From: Acanthornis magna
Taxonomy: Eukaryota > Chordata > Aves > Passeriformes > Acanthizidae
Assembly (NCBI GenBank): GCA_036785705.1
Contig: JAWUZG010000070.1
Span: forward strand, 1,127,001 to 1,191,000
Length of the DNA: 64,000 nt
Direction of reading: 5' to 3'
A program made the position numbers and the translations under genes. Numbering within the stretch: position 1 is the stretch's first letter; each line of letters begins with the position of its first letter. Under the pieces are notes generated by a model. That model was not told the origin of the DNA and ran no database searches. It worked only from the letters and a program-made list of their open reading frames with translations. Shown piece by piece: positions 55,201 to 58,872 of the stretch.

Positions 55201-58200
55201 ACTCAATTAGTAATCACTGTGCAATTAGGTTTTGTATCAAAATAGAAATTACTATCCTAAAAATAGCACTGATGACATGTTAGCTCAAAAGGAACAGACT
55301 TTTTAAAAGAGGAAGATGAACAAAATAACAGCTCTGAAGGCCAACAGGAAACTGAAGGGCAGAGCAAAGTAATCTAATAGAAACCCAAAATCTATAAAAT
55401 CAGAGCCTGGAATGCTTTATAGCCTCAGATAGCACAGATGGGGTTTGTAATCTCAGTGGTTACAGTGGGTTTAATAGCATTTTCTGAGATAATTCTGTTA
55501 TTCTGCTGTTGCAAAGAACTGGAAAATGAGTGTGGTGTTTCAGATGTCATTGCTTTTAACTTCTGATAAAGGTCAGTCTTTTTATGCAATTTAATGGGGA
55601 AAATGAAAGGAAAACAATAAACTGAACAAGCTGGAGTTGCAACTACTCCATCTACCAGTTCACCATCAGAGAAGAAATTTTGCCACTATGGGAATTGTCA
55701 TCACTGGAAATGAGAAAGGCCTTGACAGATACTGAGTTCTTTAAAGACGAAGTGATGGAGCAACTGGAGTAACTCTCCTGGCACTAAATCATTACCAGCA
55801 AATGGCATTTCACAGGGGCCTAAAAAAAATAAAGTGTGAAATAACAGAGATACCAAGGAGATGTATGCCCTCAACAGCAAGAACTGCTCCTAAAAGATTT
55901 AAGGATGACAATATGGCACCTATTTTTAAAAATGGAATTGAGGGAAAATAGAAGAAAGAGAAGTCAGGCATTTCAGTTAAAATTTCTTACTTTTGTATTC
56001 CATTTTACCTTTAATTTGTATTTTTCTTTATTTCTCACTTCCTCAATTAAGCTCCTTCCTGACATGATATTTCTTCTTTTTATCACCTGTGACATATTTC
56101 TAGATAAAAAAAACCCTCAGTATTTGAGTACTCTAGCACATTCTGTTCAGTCATTCTCTCTCCCTTTTTTACAAAACTTCATCTTTTTTTTTTTTTTTTT
56201 GACCAGCTGTAGTTAGGTATGCTTGAACCTTTCTTCATCAGTCATCATAAATCATGCATCTATTCCTTATTGATTTTGGAGTTTCTGGTTTCTTCTCTCT
56301 AACATTTATTTTCTATGATATGTGATTCTTGACAGAAAGACTGCATTCATCAGTTTCATTCCATTCAAAGAGCATTAAAAAGTTACTTTACAATTAAGGG
56401 ACACCTTCCACTAGAACATCTCCTTTGGCAGTGGCAGCAAGAGCCTGAACATCTAAACATCTCCTGCCTGAAGCAGCTATTATCCATCTTATCCATCTCT
56501 TCTGGAAAAGCACAGCAGGCCAGAAAGACACAGCCCAAAGGCTCCAAAGCTGGATGACACCACATTAAGGACTCACGCTCCCGGTCAAGTCAACAGGACT
56601 TGTTTAATTAAGACAACGAGGCGCAAATGCAGGACATCTGTATCCCAGCAGTTCCAATCCATCCTGCCTGGAGGCAACCAGTGAGCAATAATGGGGAAAA
56701 TGTCCTCCATCAGATTAACTCAATCAAATCAAGTAGCAAACGCCTGTTAACAGCTCTGTTTACATTACACAAAGCATCCAGTGCAAACAATTAATGTGTT
56801 CAAAACTAGAATACCACATAAAGTAATACCCATGAAAACATTTTTCAACTCCAATTGGAATCTCCTTTTTTAATTCAGAAAACCTCATTTATTTTTTCAG
56901 CATAAGGAAAAGCTTTTAGGAAGACTTTCAGAGAAATAATACTTCATGAAAATATTATTTTTACAATTATTTCTCTTACCATGTTCAAAACATTAAAGAT
57001 TTTTTCATCTTCTAATACACGAGAAAAGGCTGATAAATGTATGCAGAAATCATCCAGTTTGCTCATTCTGAAAGGAGCTTGCTAAATTTTTGAACAAAGG
57101 AATTACGTTTCTTATCTTTATTGGAAATAGAGCATGGGGAGCAGTTGACCATCAGCTGTCCCGAGAGAGCTTTTCAGTCATTTTGGGGCAAAAAGCATAA
57201 TAAAGAAAATATTTCTAAAATCTTGGACTCAGGTAGCTTAAAGTTCTTCTCAATTTCTTTCTCTTGTCTTAAAATGTGCTGAAGGTAGAGACAAACCCAT
57301 TCATTTTTTAAAGCTAGCTGTTCATCTCCTGCTCTCTACTTACTTTACCCTGTCCATGATGAATTTGTAAGATCAAACAATAGGAAACCCTCCAGGCCCC
57401 AGTTATCCTGGTCTGGGCAAGCAAGGTGTAGAGCTAGTGCTAAGAAAATTTTAACTTTTTTTGAGGATATCACTAGCCAGGTGTTTCAGAAAGATGCAGT
57501 TTCTTTATCATCTCTACCACCTGTTCAGTTTCTTATAACTACACACAGTTGCTCTAGTTAAGGTAGCATTTACAAACATTAATCAAATTATTTATTTGAT
57601 AAATTGTTCTTAATGCTAAGAACATCACTCTCTCCTCTGATGTGTTTTGGAAGACCAGACAAATTTCGTGTCAGTGGAAATAAGAGGGCAGTTTTTACAG
57701 CTGGTTTCCCTGCCAGGACAGGTGATTTTCCCCAGTTCAAATGTACACCACAAACTTTTGATTGAAATTCTTTCTGATCACATATGGAAGAAGTTCAGAA
57801 GCCTCGAGTAAGTCATCTACAAATTTTTAGCCAAGAAATAACCATAAAAAGCAATTGTACAAATCAAGCCCTTGAGAAATTATCTTTGTTACTGCTCACC
57901 AAATTCCACTCAAATATAGTATTTGTACACTTTGGAATATTTTAGGAATTCCTAGTGTGCTTCAATAAATTGTTTCAGAAATTTTTCAGTCACCAACAAT
58001 ACGAGTTCCTGTATCACACAATGCGCATATAACGACTTCAATTCACTGTTTACTTTTTTTCTGTTTACCAGTGAATGCCGCAATTTGCTTGATTTGTCAG
58101 GCTTGAATGTTTAGAAGCAGTGTCTAACATCTCAGATCTATCTTACAAAAGCTCACCAAATAACTTTTAGAAGTGAGAAGGGAAAACAGCATCATACCTG

Positions 58201-58872
58201 AGATTGTGCATTAATATTGGCTCCTTCCTTCACCAGAACTTTGACAACTTCAGCTTGTCCTGCTAAGGATGCGATGTGCAGGGCTGTATTCCCTTTCTGT
58301 TAAAGGGAGGGGGAAATGAAAGTTATTATTACCCTTTTTCAGGAATCACTTCAATCAGCAGTTTTTTATAACCTATGGAAAGGCTGAAGAAAAAATAACT
58401 TATCCCACATTGTGTCCATGAGTGAAAAGACTCTGGATATGATAAAGGCAATCACTAATTTTCAGATTTGAAAAAATCGACTACTTGGAGCTATACTAAT
58501 TCTGCTCAGAATAAACAGGGCCTGTCAGTGGAAATAAGGAAAATCCAGCATTACTAAAAACTTCTAATGCTTCCCCTGTACTATAGTACAAATTATATTT
58601 TCCTCCTCATTTACTTCCAATGAGCTTCAGCAAAGATGACTCCCAGGCCATAACAGAAATAACAATTTAAGTATCAGTGCAGTATTCATATTATTCTTTT
58701 ATTTTGTAGGTTTTGGGTTCTTTTTCATATTTCCCACATGTATTAAATAAACTTACAGACATTCAGGAATTACCTTAGTGGCAGAATCCACAGCTGAGCC
58801 TCTTTCCAACAATTCCTGTACCAGTCCCACGTGGCCTTCTTTGGCTGCCAGGTGCAGAGCATTGAGTCCATT
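1120..58872 (-). CDS. ANK2: Ankyrin-2 (ankyrin-B), partial, 22 exons joined
   Basis: Spliced coding region, read from 58872 down to 1120. Ankyrin-2 is a cytoplasmic adaptor that links membrane proteins (ion exchangers and channels, cell adhesion molecules) to the spectrin skeleton in neurons and heart. The joined product seen here is 835 residues plus two bases: ankyrin repeats 2-24 (residues 1-763, with an 8-residue insert at 162-169), a linker (764-787) and an acidic segment (788-835) that precedes ZU5. The N-terminus with repeat 1, and ZU5, UPA, death domain and tail, are outside the window. All junctions obey GT-AG and the frame is open throughout. Introns are phase 0 within the repeats, then phase 1 after the linker exon and phase 2 after the acidic exon. 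ANK2 is preferred over ANK3 and ANK1 because of the linker motif [16 protein letters not shown] and the segment [15 protein letters not shown]. Family is very certain, paralogue nearly so. Confidence 0.96.
3465..3502 (+). repeat. 19-bp tandem duplication, AT-rich
   Basis: ataataatgtttttaaaac at 3465-3483 is followed by ataataatgtttttaaagc at 3484-3502, with one difference. Confidence 0.85.
5147..5180 (+). repeat. 17-bp imperfect tandem duplication
   Basis: cattaatgtatgggag is followed directly by catattaatatatgggag. Confidence 0.8.
7962..8034 (-). CDS. ANK2: ANK2 exon: linker after the ankyrin repeats
   Basis: 73 bp, enters in phase 0 and leaves in phase 1; residues 764-787 plus the first base of 788. 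Reads [20 protein letters not shown] and then SDEE. The [12 protein letters not shown] wording distinguishes ANK2 from ANK3, which I recall as TMNEVLDMSDDE. This linker joins the repeat solenoid to the ZU5-UPA spectrin-binding module. The donor is GTGAGT and the acceptor TTGCAG. Large introns flank it on both sides (5.0 and 6.7 kb). Confidence 0.94.
10244..10292 (+). repeat. 17-bp tandem repeat, nearly three copies
   Basis: Unit aatcattaattctactt is repeated perfectly at 10244, 10261 and 10278 (the last copy lacks two bases). Perfect copies point to a recent slippage or duplication event. Confidence 0.95.
11518..11600 (+). repeat. Dispersed duplicated segment, copy A
   Basis: Starts aggcacagcccaggaaaatc, continues with cttttttaccattacatct, actgtctttgta and ttctttaagactatag. 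It matches copy B at 13284-13364 in the same orientation with about seven differences and a one-base gap. I do not recognise it as a named repeat family. Confidence 0.85.
12938..12970 (+). other. G-run motif with G7/C7 hairpin
   Basis: GGG, GGGGGG and GGGGGGG are separated by AA and T, then a 7-base spacer and seven C (12964-12970). The last G run and the C run can pair as a 7-bp stem with loop agctaaa. It lies 106 bp beyond the donor of the repeat 24 exon. Confidence 0.75.
13076..13174 (-). CDS. ANK2: ANK2 exon: ankyrin repeat 24 and Thr-rich end
   Basis: 99 bp, phase 0, residues 731-763. Reads [20 protein letters not shown] and ends with VTEEI followed by five Thr. It is the last repeat of the membrane-binding domain, with the atypical ALAIA helix and [12 protein letters not shown] capping helix. 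The Thr codons form a GTG-type trinucleotide run on the plus strand right at the donor (GTGAGT); the next exon adds one more Thr. The acceptor is TTCAG. Confidence 0.96.
13175..15288 (-). other. ANK2: ANK2 intron, 2.1 kb, between repeats 24 and 23
   Basis: The 3' end in transcript order carries a pyrimidine-rich run (purine-rich on plus, 13178-13225). The second copy of the dispersed 80-bp segment is at 13284-13364. Nothing else was recognised. Confidence 0.8.
13284..13364 (+). repeat. Dispersed duplicated segment, copy B
   Basis: Starts aggcacagcctaggaaaatc, continues with cttttttaccgttacatct, ctgtctttgtaa and ttctttaagactatag. It is 1.8 kb from copy A and on the other side of the repeat 24 exon. 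Confidence 0.85.
15289..15387 (-). CDS. ANK2: ANK2 exon: ankyrin repeat 23
   Basis: 99 bp, phase 0, residues 698-730. Reads [20 protein letters not shown] and ends [10 protein letters not shown]. The Gln-rich helix QAAQQGHTH is characteristic of the second-to-last repeat. The donor GTAAGT is a perfect consensus, the strongest among the repeat exons; the acceptor is AACAG. Confidence 0.95.
15388..17995 (-). other. ANK2: ANK2 intron, 2.6 kb, between repeats 23 and 22
   Basis: Unique-looking AT-rich intron; I recognise no transposon, RNA gene or further exon in it. Confidence 0.75.
17996..18094 (-). CDS. ANK2: ANK2 exon: ankyrin repeat 22
   Basis: 99 bp, phase 0, residues 665-697. Reads [20 protein letters not shown] and ends [10 protein letters not shown]. 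The turn is TPLI, with Ile replacing His, as in other ankyrin-2 proteins. The donor is GTAAAG; the acceptor CTGTAG precedes CTTGG. Confidence 0.95.
18202..18300 (-). CDS. ANK2: ANK2 exon: ankyrin repeat 21
   Basis: 99 bp, phase 0, residues 632-664. Reads [20 protein letters not shown] and ends [10 protein letters not shown]. The TSLH turn with Ser is typical of ankyrin repeat 21. The donor is GTAAAT and the acceptor TCCAG. The next intron is only 107 bp, the shortest in the window. Confidence 0.95.
18301..19307 (-). other. ANK2: ANK2 intron, 1.0 kb, between repeats 21 and 20
   Basis: AT-rich intron with no recognised element. An open plus-strand frame starting at 19038 runs from here across the repeat 19-20 exon; I regard it as an antisense shadow. 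Confidence 0.75.
19308..19505 (-). CDS. ANK2: ANK2 exon: ankyrin repeats 19 and 20 (fused)
   Basis: 198 bp, phase 0, residues 566-631. Reads [20 protein letters not shown], then [20 protein letters not shown], ending [10 protein letters not shown]. Both repeats are canonical. The donor is GTAACT and the acceptor GTTAG. The plus strand is also open across this exon, but that frame shows no known domain and I treat it as an antisense shadow. Confidence 0.96.
19506..20816 (-). other. ANK2: ANK2 intron, 1.3 kb, between repeats 19 and 18
   Basis: The part next to the repeat 18 exon (about 20299-20800) is a three-copy tandem array described separately. The remaining part toward repeat 19 is unremarkable. 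Confidence 0.8.
20299..20800. repeat. Local tandem array, three diverged copies of 136-189 bp
   Basis: Copies start near 20299, 20488 and 20624. Shared blocks in order: acc-t-cacagtgata-cacaac, ccaccattcctaaccc or ccactcctaacccc, ggaatgaatt, tcagaatgcacatttctaa or its variant, cactgctaatattgcaca, gtgacttccag, and agtcccctcagggct. The middle copy lacks about 50 bp. The third copy ends about 20-30 bp before the repeat 18 donor. Inside the third copy's end the unit caggctcccct is repeated three times (20771-20800). Confidence 0.85.
20740..21060. promoter_or_regulatory. Intragenic CpG island over the repeat 18 exon
   Basis: Dense CpG and GC across the exon and about 145 bp of intron on its upstream side in transcript order. 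There are several GGGCGGG-like boxes (near 20805, 20928, 20940 and 20957) and a short tandem of ccgggac units at 20969-20991. Surrounding introns are AT-rich. Established knowledge: such islands in vertebrates are usually unmethylated and can act as promoters. No TATA box or initiator could be identified, so promoter activity is inference. Confidence 0.6.
20817..20915 (-). CDS. ANK2: ANK2 exon: ankyrin repeat 18
   Basis: 99 bp, phase 0, residues 533-565. Reads [20 protein letters not shown] and ends [10 protein letters not shown]. Almost every third position is G or C, with many CpGs, because the exon lies within a CpG island that continues into the upstream intron. The donor is GTGAGC and the acceptor TTCAG. 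A local tandem duplication begins only a few bases beyond the donor. Confidence 0.95.
20916..21453 (-). other. ANK2: ANK2 intron, 538 bp, between repeats 18 and 17
   Basis: The half next to the repeat 18 exon (20916-21060) is very GC-rich with several GGGCGGG boxes and belongs to the CpG island; the other half has ordinary composition. Confidence 0.8.
21454..21552 (-). CDS. ANK2: ANK2 exon: ankyrin repeat 17
   Basis: 99 bp, phase 0, residues 500-532. Reads [20 protein letters not shown] and ends [10 protein letters not shown]. The Cys-Pro pair near the end replaces what I recall as Ala-Ala in mammalian ANK2; this is a loop position and probably tolerated. The donor is GTACTG, weaker than most here; the acceptor is TTCAG. 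Confidence 0.95.
21553..23343 (-). other. ANK2: ANK2 intron, 1.8 kb, between repeats 17 and 16
   Basis: AT-rich intron. A 10-bp direct duplication (agtatttca type) lies at 21721-21741. No transposon or exon recognised. Confidence 0.75.
23344..23541 (-). CDS. ANK2: ANK2 exon: ankyrin repeats 15 and 16 (fused)
   Basis: 198 bp, phase 0, residues 434-499. Reads [20 protein letters not shown], then [20 protein letters not shown], ending [10 protein letters not shown]. Repeat 15 lacks the Asn-Gly start and uses Glu-Glu, as in other ankyrin-2 proteins. The exon is dense in CpG and GC-rich at third positions while the flanking introns are AT-rich. The donor is GTAAGG and the acceptor TTGTAG. Confidence 0.96.
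23771..23869 (-). CDS. ANK2: ANK2 exon: ankyrin repeat 14
   Basis: 99 bp, phase 0, residues 401-433. Reads [20 protein letters not shown] and ends [10 protein letters not shown]. The turn is ETALH, with Arg-Gly at the repeat start. The donor is GTAGGT, close to the consensus; the acceptor is TGCAG. An intron of 229 bp leads to repeats 15-16. Confidence 0.95.
23870..26288 (-). other. ANK2: ANK2 intron, 2.4 kb, between repeats 14 and 13
   Basis: Unique-looking; the stretch from 24730 to 26200 is strongly AT-rich. No element or exon recognised. Confidence 0.75.
26289..26387 (-). CDS. ANK2: ANK2 exon: ankyrin repeat 13
   Basis: 99 bp, phase 0, residues 368-400. Reads [20 protein letters not shown] and ends [10 protein letters not shown]. 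The TPIH turn with Ile and the hydrophobic AAFMGH helix are characteristic of repeat 13. The donor is GTGAGT after ATT; the acceptor GCAG precedes TCGGGC. Confidence 0.95.
26561..26659 (-). CDS. ANK2: ANK2 exon: ankyrin repeat 12
   Basis: 99 bp, phase 0, residues 335-367. Reads [20 protein letters not shown] and ends [11 protein letters not shown]. The CKKNR helix linker is basic, as expected for this repeat in vertebrate ankyrins. The donor is GTAGCA and the acceptor CACAG. Only 173 bp of intron separates it from repeat 13. Confidence 0.96.
27070..27325 (-). mobile_element. CR1 LINE 3' fragment
   Basis: The plus strand starts with agaatcatagaaggtttggg and continues through ttggaagggacctt, tgggcagggacacctccc, tctctgggcaacctgtgcca and tctaatctaaatctactctc. 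This is the reverse complement of the avian CR1 3' end, so the element lies on the minus strand, the same strand as ANK2. It is a 5'-truncated, non-coding copy, the normal state for CR1 in birds. It is the clearest mark of avian or other sauropsid origin in the window. Ends are approximate. Confidence 0.92.
28264..28286 (+). other. G-quadruplex-type motif 1
   Basis: Runs of seven, three, five and three G separated by A, AAA and A on the plus strand, inside a longer purine-rich tract. In the ANK2 RNA the sequence is C-rich, so any quadruplex would form in the DNA template strand. Confidence 0.8.
28366..28381 (+). other. G-quadruplex-type motif 2
   Basis: GGGAGGGAGGGAGGGG, a minimal four-tract motif with one-base loops, 80 bp from motif 1 on the same strand. 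Confidence 0.85.
29481..29678 (-). CDS. ANK2: ANK2 exon: ankyrin repeats 10 and 11 (fused)
   Basis: 198 bp, phase 0, residues 269-334. Two complete 33-residue repeats: [20 protein letters not shown], then [20 protein letters not shown], ending RANPNARAL. Repeat 11 begins DYLTALH instead of a Gly-containing turn. The donor is GTAAAC and the acceptor TCACAG. Third positions are moderately GC-rich. Confidence 0.96.
29679..30324 (-). other. ANK2: ANK2 intron, 646 bp, between repeats 10 and 9
   Basis: Begins with a GT dinucleotide repeat at its 5' splice site (30312-30324 on plus as CA). The rest shows nothing recognisable. Confidence 0.8.
30312..30324 (-). repeat. (GT)6 repeat forming the donor of the repeat 9 exon
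   Basis: CA repeat on plus; in the transcript it is GUGUGUGUGUGUG, starting at the first intron base. UG repeats of this length are established binding sites for TDP-43 and CELF-type proteins. Confidence 0.9.
30325..30423 (-). CDS. ANK2: ANK2 exon: ankyrin repeat 9
   Basis: 99 bp, phase 0, residues 236-268. Reads [20 protein letters not shown] and ends [11 protein letters not shown]. The donor is unusual: the intron begins GTGTGTGTGTGTG directly after the last codon AAG, so the 5' splice site is the start of a GT repeat and offers several possible GT positions two bases apart. The acceptor is TTAAG. Only the first GT keeps the frame to the next exon. Confidence 0.95.
32471..32514 (+). repeat. 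A-rich simple repeat (AAAAC)n
   Basis: Low-complexity run of AAAAC and AAAC units. In the ANK2 transcript this becomes a T-rich tract. Confidence 0.85.
35430..35770. other. AT-rich block with palindromes
   Basis: Very low GC with repeated aatatt and ttataa words. A perfect 18-bp palindrome acaatattataatattgt lies at 35652-35669. It resembles matrix-attachment or easily unwound DNA, but function is unknown. Confidence 0.6.
36530..36860. other. Small CpG-enriched patch inside the 7.9 kb intron
   Basis: CpG-rich words such as gcgcacgccgccgaccgcc cluster near 36715-36740 in an otherwise AT-rich intron. A plus-strand ATG in a good initiation context (ccaccatgagg at 36707) opens a frame of only 17 codons. 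No known product and no clear promoter motif. Confidence 0.4.
37635..37670 (+). repeat. 21-bp tandem duplication
   Basis: tctgaataaatgacc occurs at 37635-37649 and again at 37656-37670, separated by six bases. Confidence 0.85.
38324..38422 (-). CDS. ANK2: ANK2 exon: ankyrin repeat 8
   Basis: 99 bp, phase 0, residues 203-235. Reads [20 protein letters not shown] and ends [11 protein letters not shown]. In the equivalent ANK3 repeat the ending I recall is closer to DRGAKIDAKTR, so the GGQID form favours ANK2. The donor is GTGAGT and the acceptor TGTAG. The 7.9 kb intron after it is the second largest complete one here. Confidence 0.95.
38423..39575 (-). other. ANK2: ANK2 intron, 1.2 kb, between repeats 8 and 7
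   Basis: I see no element, repeat or additional exon in this stretch. Confidence 0.75.
39576..39674 (-). CDS. ANK2: ANK2 exon: ankyrin repeat 7
   Basis: 99 bp, phase 0, residues 170-202. Reads [20 protein letters not shown] and ends [11 protein letters not shown]. It has a textbook TPLHIAA helix start. The donor is GTACGG after AGG; the acceptor TAG precedes AGTGGC. It follows the microexon by 1848 bp of intron, so it is the partner for either inclusion or skipping of that microexon. Confidence 0.95.
39675..41522 (-). other. ANK2: ANK2 intron, 1.8 kb, between repeat 7 exon and microexon
   Basis: Contains a TTTG-type simple repeat near 40122-40147. A plus-strand open frame at 40553-40963 has no known domain and is left uncalled. 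Confidence 0.75.
40122..40147 (+). repeat. (TTTG)n simple repeat
   Basis: Short run of TTTG and TTTTTG units. Confidence 0.75.
41523..41546 (-). CDS. ANK2: ANK2 microexon, 8 residues (MMVNRTTE)
   Basis: 24 bp, phase 0, residues 162-169, encoding MMVNRTTE between repeats 6 and 7. The acceptor is GCATCAG and the donor GTACCG; a pyrimidine run (cctctttttccc) and a TGCTGC motif lie just upstream in the transcript. The same insert is known in vertebrate ANK2 and ANK3 and, as I recall it, is absent from ANK1. Because it is a multiple of three and contains no stop, including or skipping it keeps the reading frame. It lengthens the loop between repeats 6 and 7. It is far too short for ordinary open-reading-frame searches and is easily missed. 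Confidence 0.93.
41547..41973 (-). other. ANK2: ANK2 intron, 427 bp, between microexon and repeats 5-6 exon
   Basis: Short AT-rich intron upstream of the microexon in the transcript. Its 3' end holds the pyrimidine run and the TGCTGC motif discussed under the microexon. Confidence 0.85.
41974..42159 (-). CDS. ANK2: ANK2 exon: ankyrin repeats 5 and 6 (fused)
   Basis: 186 bp, phase 0, residues 100-161. Two repeats lie in one exon: [20 protein letters not shown], then [20 protein letters not shown], ending [10 protein letters not shown]. Repeat 5 is 29 residues, four shorter than the usual 33, and repeat 6 has LPALH in place of TPLH, so this is the most divergent part of the repeat stack. The exon is strongly GC-rich at third codon positions, unlike repeats 3, 4 or 12. 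The donor is GTAACG and the acceptor CCCAG. The reverse strand also stays open across this exon, but that follows from its composition and is not a gene. Confidence 0.95.
42318..42386 (+). repeat. Degenerate 10-bp periodic repeat (CTTTCAAAnn)
   Basis: About seven units of roughly 10 bp in a row: ctctttcaaa, caccttcaaa, aggctttcaaa, cttttcaaa, tgctttgcaa, gatctttcac, acttcaaag. It lies 160 bp upstream of the repeats 5-6 exon in transcript order. Confidence 0.7.
45107..45170 (+). mobile_element. CR1 LINE 3'-end fragment, 64 bp
   Basis: Only the last part of a CR1 remains: tggttggactcaatgatctc, aggtcttttccaacctaagc and aattctgtggttct, which is the element's 3' end with its terminal repeat. It lies antisense to ANK2, about 130 bp downstream of the repeat 4 exon in transcript order. 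Confidence 0.85.
45302..45400 (-). CDS. ANK2: ANK2 exon: ankyrin repeat 4
   Basis: 99 bp, phase 0, residues 67-99. Reads [20 protein letters not shown] and ends [11 protein letters not shown]. It has the canonical FTPL turn, with Tyr replacing the usual His (TPLY), as in other vertebrate ANK2 and ANK3 proteins. The donor is GTGAGG and the acceptor CCCAG. It sits alone, 12.8 kb from the previous exon and 3.1 kb from the next. Confidence 0.95.
47118..47143 (+). repeat. 13-bp perfect tandem duplication
   Basis: atgtgcatatagc occurs twice without a gap. Confidence 0.9.
47318..47365 (+). mobile_element. Possible CR1 remnant
   Basis: The stretch ggagggaaaattcaggttag followed by acatcaagaaaagcctctta resembles the CR1 internal segment with the pattern gaagttcaggttggacatta. 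The match stops after about 50 bp, and no 3' terminus can be followed, so this is tentative. Confidence 0.45.
49715..49734 (+). repeat. AT-type dinucleotide run
   Basis: Short interrupted run of TA units around atatatatgtatatatg. Confidence 0.75.
50433..50692 (+). mobile_element. CR1 LINE 3' fragment, older copy
   Basis: Diverged CR1 end in plus orientation. Recognisable blocks are agtgggcacaaactgagcat, ttttactgtgaggaggacca, ttggaaatacttaaaaacca, gggtgaccttgcttgagcag and the terminal ccttctgtgactcagtga. The order matches the CR1 3' region up to its terminal repeat. It is more diverged than the 27 kb copy and opposite in direction to ANK2. The 5' limit is uncertain. Confidence 0.85.
56184..56200 (+). 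repeat. Poly-T run, 17 bases
   Basis: A homopolymer with no flanking element that I can recognise as a retrocopy. Confidence 0.9.
58198..58296 (-). CDS. ANK2: ANK2 exon: ankyrin repeat 3
   Basis: 99 bp, phase 0, residues 34-66. Reads [20 protein letters not shown] and ends [10 protein letters not shown], a full helix-turn-helix repeat with the NTALH capping turn. The codons are AT-leaning, unlike the GC-rich exons for repeats 5-6, 15-16 and 18. The donor is GTATGA. It is separated from the repeat 2 exon by only 477 bp and followed by the largest complete intron of the window. Confidence 0.95.
58297..58773 (-). other. ANK2: ANK2 intron, 477 bp, between repeats 3 and 2
   Basis: Short AT-rich intron without recognised elements. 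Confidence 0.8.
58774..58872 (-). CDS. ANK2: ANK2 exon: ankyrin repeat 2
   Basis: 99 bp, phase 0, residues 1-33 of the visible product. Reads [20 protein letters not shown] and ends GSAVDSATK. The usual TPLH turn is NALH here, as expected for the second repeat of ankyrins. Acceptor side ctgtaa (AG in the transcript) follows 58872; the donor GTAATT lies at 58768-58773. This is the most 5' exon of the gene I can find in the window. Confidence 0.95.

Larger units (their letters stand above)
45401..58197 (-). other. ANK2: ANK2 intron, 12.8 kb, between repeats 4 and 3
   Basis: Largest complete intron of the window. It holds a plus-strand CR1 copy (50433-50692), a probable shorter CR1 remnant near 47318-47365, a 13-bp duplication (47118-47143), an AT dinucleotide run (49715-49734) and a 17-T run (56184-56200). 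The remaining stretches are AT-rich and unrecognised; conserved enhancers may exist but need alignment to see. Confidence 0.8.

Noticed and set aside
56184..56200. Poly-T run as the tail of a retrocopy
   Set aside because: Flanking sequence shows no gene-like body or target-site duplication, and poly(A) retrocopies are rare in birds.
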